From Hyphomicrobiales bacterium (GTDB lineage Bacteria; Pseudomonadota; Alphaproteobacteria; Rhizobiales; Beijerinckiaceae): 64,000 nucleotides of DNA. Positions within the stretch are counted from its first letter, which is position 1; each line of letters begins with the position of its first letter. The notes beneath the pieces were generated by a model. That model did no database searches. It saw only the letters and a list, made by a program, of their open reading frames with translations, and was not told the origin of the DNA. Below, piece after piece: positions 60,442-64,000 of the stretch. A program made the translations under genes and the position numbers. The stretch covers positions 3,309,001 to 3,373,000 of the forward strand of contig CAKNFJ010000001.1 in the NCBI GenBank assembly GCA_930633495.1. Direction: 5' to 3'.

Positions 60442-60993
60442 TCAGCCCAGATAGATCACGGGAAGGATCAGGAGCCAGACCAGATCCACCAGATGCCAGA
60501 TCGTGGTGACGCTTGCGATCTGGCGAGGAGCCGGTCGCCAGGCGACGGCCAGCAGCAGAAGCGCGACGAACAGCACATGCGCGAGATGGAAGCCGGTGAT
60601 GAGCCAATACAGCTCGGGCAGCCGGCCTTCCAGCGCCGTGAGCGCAGGGAATTCATGGCCGAAGGCCCATAGCTTCAGAGCGCAAAAGGCGAGACCGCCC
60701 AAGGCCGCGGCGACGAGATTCCGCCGCGGATCGCGGCCGCCGGCGGCTAACGCGGCGAAGAAGCCGCTCACAAGAAGCACCGCGGTGGCGAGGCTGGCCA
60801 GCGGCAGGTCGAGAGCTGCGTGCAGGGCGGCCCGCCCTTGCGGGTCGGTGGCGCCCAGGATCAGGAAGGCGCCGAGCAACGCGCCGAACACGATGAGCTC
60901 GCTCCAGACCAGGATCCAGAGCAGGAGCTCCAGGCCGCCTTCCGATGCCGGCCGGGCGACGCCGAGGCTGCCTTCGCGCACCGCGATGGTCAT
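60442..60993 (-). CDS. norE: NorE-like protein (cytochrome c oxidase subunit III family)
   Basis: 183 residues, five helices: LELLLWILVWSELIVFGALL, LPLASLATAVLLVSGFFAAL, LITGFHLAHVLFVALLLLAV and the C-terminal WHLVDLVWLLILPVIYL. The ATG overlaps the nirV stop (ATGA at 60990-60993). NorE-type proteins are short subunit-III homologues found with nitric-oxide reductase. The norCB genes are not in this window and may lie to the right. Confidence 0.8.
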   Translation of the reverse strand: MTIAVREGSLGVARPASEGGLELLLWILVWSELIVFGALLGAFLILGATDPQGRAALHAALDLPLASLATAVLLVSGFFAALAAGGRDPRRNLVAAALGGLAFCALKLWAFGHEFPALTALEGRLPELYWLITGFHLAHVLFVALLLLAVAWRPAPRQIASVTTIWHLVDLVWLLILPVIYLG

Positions 60994-61877
60994 GCCGGCA
61001 GCAGCCGGTTCAGGGCGGCGGGCAGACGGTCCCGCCAACGCGGCTCCCGGACGAGGCGGAAGCCGAGATTGTCGGGCGGGGTCGCCACCGAGCAGCCGCC
61101 GGCCTTCGGGTTGCGGATGAAGAAGGTCATCGGCGCGCGGTGCTGACCCTCGACGACGTAGATGCCGCAATTCGTGGTTTCGCCGAGCGTGCGGCCCGCG
61201 GCATCGAGCGAGACGCGACGCAGGCAGGTCTGCGTCCATTCCCAGACATTGCCGGCGATGTCGTAGACGCCATGTTCATTGGCGCCGAACCCGCCTACCG
61301 GGCGCGGGGCGGGATCGCTCGCAGCCTTGCGATTGGCCTCGCGCTCGTAATCGGCGAGCCAGCGCCGGGCCGGGTTGCCGGCGTCGGCGTCGAGGCCACG
61401 GGCATCGTCGACGAAGCGCGAGCCGGCGGCATGGGCCCATTCGCGGTCGGTGGGCAGGCGCCAGACCGCTCCGCTTTCACGAGACAGCCAGCCGGCATAG
61501 TCGGTTGCGTCGGCATGGCTGGTGCCGGTCACGGGCAGGTCTCCGCGCGGCGCCGGGTTGTCGAGGCGCTTGCAGGCCCCGGCCGCGATGCAGCGCGCGT
61601 AATCGGCGGCGGTCACCTGATAGCGCATGATCTCCAGCCGCCGGTCGATCTGGACCGCGACGCGTGGCGCATCGACCGGGCGGCCGGCGCGGCTGTACTC
61701 GCCGTCGAGGCGGTGCAGCAGCGTTGCAGGCGGCACGATCGTCGTCTGCGGCAGCGGGAAGGCGGGGACGGGCCGGCGGGCCGGCGCGGCGATGAGGAGG
61801 GCGGCGGCTCCAGCGAGGAGCAGCAGGCCGAGCGCGGTCGTCAGCCCCGGCAGCGAAGGGCGCAGCGTGGTGGCCAT
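60990..61877 (-). CDS. nirV: NirV-like formylglycine-generating-enzyme family protein
   Basis: 295 residues. One N-terminal helix (LPGLTTALGLLLLAGAAALL) anchors or exports the protein. The SUMF1/FGE-type fold follows: YQVTAADYARCIAAGACKRL, VTGTSHADATDYAGWLSRE, GVYDIAGNVWEWTQTCLRR and NPKAGGCSVATPPDNLGFRL. NirV genes accompany nirK in many denitrifiers; the biochemical role is not established. It starts 60 bases downstream of nirK. Confidence 0.85.
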   Translation of the reverse strand: MATTLRPSLPGLTTALGLLLLAGAAALLIAAPARRPVPAFPLPQTTIVPPATLLHRLDGEYSRAGRPVDAPRVAVQIDRRLEIMRYQVTAADYARCIAAGACKRLDNPAPRGDLPVTGTSHADATDYAGWLSRESGAVWRLPTDREWAHAAGSRFVDDARGLDADAGNPARRWLADYEREANRKAASDPAPRPVGGFGANEHGVYDIAGNVWEWTQTCLRRVSLDAAGRTLGETTNCGIYVVEGQHRAPMTFFIRNPKAGGCSVATPPDNLGFRLVREPRWRDRLPAALNRLLPA

Positions 61878-61937
61878 GATCGGAATCCCTGTCGGGAGGG
61901 TGGCCTCCCCGCCGGACGGCGGGGAGGCGGGGACAAG

Positions 61938-63065
61938 TCAGATGCCGGCGGGAGCCAGGATCTGCTTCATCAGGTCGTCATTCCACTCGCCCTCGACCTT
62001 GAAGTGTCCGGCGGCGCCGAGTTCGAAGGCCTCGATCAGGTTGTGGTTGACATAGGCGTAGATGCCCGGCTGCAGGAAGGTGTAGAGGGCCGCGCCCGCG
62101 CAGCCGCCGGGGATGAACCAAGTCTCGAGGTCGCGCTCCGGCGGGTTGCGGAACTTGCCGGTGGCCCAGACGTAGTCGCCATGGCCGCCGATCAGGTGGG
62201 GCCGCGTGTCGCGGTTGGCCTGTGAATGCACGATCAACACGGTCTCGCCGACCTTGGCGGTGAGGGCGTTCTTGCCGGTCAGCGCGCCGACCTTGCCGTT
62301 GAAGACGACATGGGTCGGGGTCAGCGTCCGCATCGCCTTGATCACGTCCTCATGCGCCTCGCCGGGGCTGGCATAGCGCTTGAACTTGCCGTTCTCGTCG
62401 CGCGGCACATAGAAATCCTGCTCGCCGACATAATAGACCTTGTCGTATTTCAGGGCCTTGCCTTGGCCATCCTTCAGCCCGTCGCGCGGCAGCACCATGA
62501 TGGCGCCGTTCATGCCGGCGGTGACGTGCCAGGGCACCATGCCCGGAGGGGCGCAGTGGTAGACGAACACGCCCGGCCGGGTGGCCTTCCAGCGCAGCAC
62601 GACCTTCTCGCCGGGGTTGACCTCGGTCAGGCCGCCGCCACCGAGCGCACCGGTCGACGAATGGAAGTCGATATTGTGCATCAGCTCGTTGGTTTCGGCG
62701 TTGATCAGCGTCAGCTCGACATAGTCGCCCTCATGCACGACCATCAGCGGGCCGGGCACGGTGCCGTTGAAGGTGAAGGCGAAGGTCTCGGTGCCGGCCT
62801 CGTCGAGGACGATCTTCTTCTCGTGGATCGTCATCTCGAATTCGACGAGCTTCGGCCCGCCAGTCGCGATCTGCTCATGCGCATGCACGAAGGGGGGATC
62901 GACCAGCTTCGCCTTGACGCGCGGCAGCTTGGCGATATCGGCGGCGGTGGCCTTGGTCATCACGGCCTGCGCCTGCGCCGGCGCGGAAGCGGCCTGGACG
63001 ATCGCCCCCGTGGCCGCCGCTCCCGCCAGAACGCTGCGGCGGGTCAGTTTGAGCTCTTCGCCCAT
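61938..63065 (-). CDS. nirK: Copper-containing nitrite reductase NirK
   Basis: 375 residues with a Tat signal peptide ([19 protein letters not shown], cleavage near AQAQA). Two cupredoxin domains follow. Type 1 copper ligands appear in [13 protein letters not shown] (His) and [18 protein letters not shown] (Cys, His, Met). Type 2 ligands come from the same His-bearing strands plus NHNLIEAF; the catalytic Asp (NIDFHS) and His ([14 protein letters not shown]) are present. It reduces nitrite to nitric oxide in the periplasm. AAGGAGAC precedes the ATG, and an NnrR/Fnr-type box lies 73 bases upstream. Confidence 0.96.
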   Translation of the reverse strand: MGEELKLTRRSVLAGAAATGAIVQAASAPAQAQAVMTKATAADIAKLPRVKAKLVDPPFVHAHEQIATGGPKLVEFEMTIHEKKIVLDEAGTETFAFTFNGTVPGPLMVVHEGDYVELTLINAETNELMHNIDFHSSTGALGGGGLTEVNPGEKVVLRWKATRPGVFVYHCAPPGMVPWHVTAGMNGAIMVLPRDGLKDGQGKALKYDKVYYVGEQDFYVPRDENGKFKRYASPGEAHEDVIKAMRTLTPTHVVFNGKVGALTGKNALTAKVGETVLIVHSQANRDTRPHLIGGHGDYVWATGKFRNPPERDLETWFIPGGCAGAALYTFLQPGIYAYVNHNLIEAFELGAAGHFKVEGEWNDDLMKQILAPAGI

Positions 63066-63137
63066 GGCTTGTCTCCTTGCCCAAAGACCGTTGATCTATC
63101 GGTCGTGAGGACTTTAGGAGCCTGGCGAAATTGGTCT

Positions 63138-63151
63138 TTGTTGCAGCACAA
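63138..63151. promoter_or_regulatory. NnrR/Fnr-family box upstream of nirK
   Basis: ttgttgcagcacaa has the TTG-N8-CAA form of Fnr/NnrR sites. Its centre is about 79 bases before the nirK ATG; a class II promoter would start near 63103, leaving a leader of about 38 bases with a good ribosome binding site. Confidence 0.6.
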
Positions 63152-63178
63152 CATCTTTGACGATCGTACGCGCCGCCG

Positions 63179-63463
63179 TTACTCGGCGGCGATCATCGCC
63201 GGCTCCCAGGCCGGCTCGTAGGTCAGCGTGACCGTGACGGCCACGACGCCCTCGACCGCGCCGGCCGCCATAGCAACGGCCTCCTTCAGGAAGCCGGCCA
63301 GCGGGCAGCCGCGCGTGGTCGTCGTCATGGTGATCGCGACGTGGCCGCCCGGCGCCGCCGCGATGGCATAGATCAGGCCGAGATCGACGACGCTGCGGCC
63401 CATCTCGGGATCGAGCACGTCGCGCAGCGCGATCTCGACGAGGCGTTCCAGATTGGCGCTCAT
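63179..63463 (-). CDS. DUF59/MIP18-type metal-sulfur cluster assembly factor
   Basis: 94 residues. LERLVEIALRDVLDPEMGRS VVDLGLIYAI in two blocks, then VAITMTTTTRGCPLAGFLKE with the single conserved Cys, and VTVTLTYEPAWEPAMI are all typical of PaaD/SufT-like DUF59 proteins that mature iron-sulfur enzymes. The ATG overlaps the stop of the DUF2249 gene (ATGA). The setting suggests help for a denitrification iron-sulfur or di-iron enzyme. Confidence 0.85.
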   Translation of the reverse strand: MSANLERLVEIALRDVLDPEMGRSVVDLGLIYAIAAAPGGHVAITMTTTTRGCPLAGFLKEAVAMAAGAVEGVVAVTVTLTYEPAWEPAMIAAE

Positions 63464-63999
63464 CCGTGTGTCCTCCCGCCGCCATGGCGCACGAGCAGGC
63501 GATAGGCCGTGCCGGAGGCATCGAAGTTCCCGGCCCATTCGTGCTGGCGCTTGGCCAGCTCGGGAAAGAGAAAGACCGGCTCCCGCGCCAGCAGGGCGAA
63601 CAACACGTCGCCGGGCTGGAGGCCTTCCAGCGCTTCGAGAATGCGCACCATCGGCTCCGGCGGTTCGAGTTCGATGAGGTCGAGCTCGATCGCCGGGTCG
63701 CCCCAGAAGACGGCGGAAGGGCTGCTGCCGAGGGCGAGGCCCGCGCTGTCCTGCGCATCCTCCTCCCGCAGGCTGTCGACCGGCGAGAAGACGACCTCCC
63801 AATCGCCGCCGCCCAACGCGCGGTCGCGCGCGGCGAAGCCGCGATTGGCCATGACCGAGAACAGCGGTACCGGGCGGAAGGGCGCGACGAGGCGCAAGGA
63901 TTCGCCCGGCGCGAGGGCGCTGACCGCCTGCATGATCGCCTGGAAAGGCTCTTCGCCGGCCCGCAGCATCGGGCGGACGTCAAGCTCGCGGATTGGCAA
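63460..63999 (-). CDS. DUF2249 domain-containing protein (start at or beyond the window edge)
   Basis: At least 179 residues. IRELDVRPMLRAGEEPFQAI and ALAPGESLRLVAPFRPVPLF are the first DUF2249 (TusA-like) domain; IELDLIELEPPEPMVRILEA and LQPGDVLFALLAREPVFLFP are a second copy. The visible start would be a TTG at 63999, two bases from the window edge, so the true start may lie outside. DUF2249 genes are common in denitrification/NO-response clusters. It is coupled to the DUF59 gene. Confidence 0.75.
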   Translation of the reverse strand: MPIRELDVRPMLRAGEEPFQAIMQAVSALAPGESLRLVAPFRPVPLFSVMANRGFAARDRALGGGDWEVVFSPVDSLREEDAQDSAGLALGSSPSAVFWGDPAIELDLIELEPPEPMVRILEALEGLQPGDVLFALLAREPVFLFPELAKRQHEWAGNFDASGTAYRLLVRHGGGRTHG

Positions 64000-64000
64000 T

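Overview
The window is high-GC chromosomal DNA (about two thirds GC by eye) from an alphaproteobacterium of the order Hyphomicrobiales. Reasons: the aerobic-type cobaltochelatase genes cobS and cobT, a twin-transmembrane HIG1-type protein, DUF2934, a DUF3108 gene beside rpmB, and three copies of the tctaga/aagtggat-type intergenic mosaic repeat common in Rhizobiales. A Bosea-like genus would fit, but this is a guess from gene content.

Layout. (A) 0-4 kb and 4-11 kb: an almost gap-free minus-strand run of a polysaccharide lyase-like gene (frameshifted), a two-domain ABC ATPase, a long solute-binding protein, two permeases, a GT4 glycosyltransferase, a polysaccharide deacetylase-like protein and a MurG-like glycosyltransferase. 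(B) 11.2-14.0 kb: two identical, directly repeated IS5-family elements enclosing wreckage (a frameshifted GNAT gene and a serine recombinase tail). (C) 14.0-21.7 kb: a plus-strand run of an N-terminally truncated ABC protein, a cyclic-nucleotide-binding-fold protein, a membrane/ferredoxin/cyclase protein, a methyltransferase-like protein and a second GT4 plus MurG-like pair. A and C look like two arms of one envelope-glycan locus, broken by the insertion sequences. (D) 21.8-26.1 kb: cobS, a GFA-family gene, cobT and a phytase-like esterase. (E) 26-29 kb: rpmB, DUF3108, NIPSNAP, aminotransferase. (F) 29.4-36.8 kb: sugar-acid catabolism (IlvD/Edd dehydratase, PEP mutase-family enzyme, SDR, two tandem D-erythronate dehydrogenase-like genes). 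(G) 36.9-39.1 kb: GNAT, rpmA, rplU, tRNA-Ser(CGA). (H) 39.1-42.1 kb: a lower-GC stretch with a small protein carrying a PEP-CTERM-like tail, an exosortase and a one-helix periplasmic protein. (I) 42.1-48.0 kb: an autotransporter, an acyltransferase, a lipoprotein and DUF2934. (J) 48.3-54.1 kb: a MacA-MacB-outer-membrane-factor efflux operon and a divergent LysR regulator. (K) 54.1-64 kb: a denitrification region with hemN, pseudoazurin, nnrS, an Rrf2 regulator, an FmdE-like gene, an NnrR-type regulator, norF/norE-like genes, nirV, nirK, and DUF59 and DUF2249 genes.

How the genes work together. In K, pseudoazurin can pass electrons to NirK, NnrS and the NnrR/Rrf2 regulators respond to NO, and three Fnr/NnrR-type boxes sit at matching distances upstream of hemN, pseudoazurin and nirK. 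Two less ordinary systems stand out. One is the compact exosortase with an apparently dedicated target in H. The other is the arm-C cassette, in which the ABC protein, the cyclic-nucleotide-binding protein and the cyclase all lack residues normally needed for their textbook activity. All functions are assigned from sequence reading alone; no database search was run.
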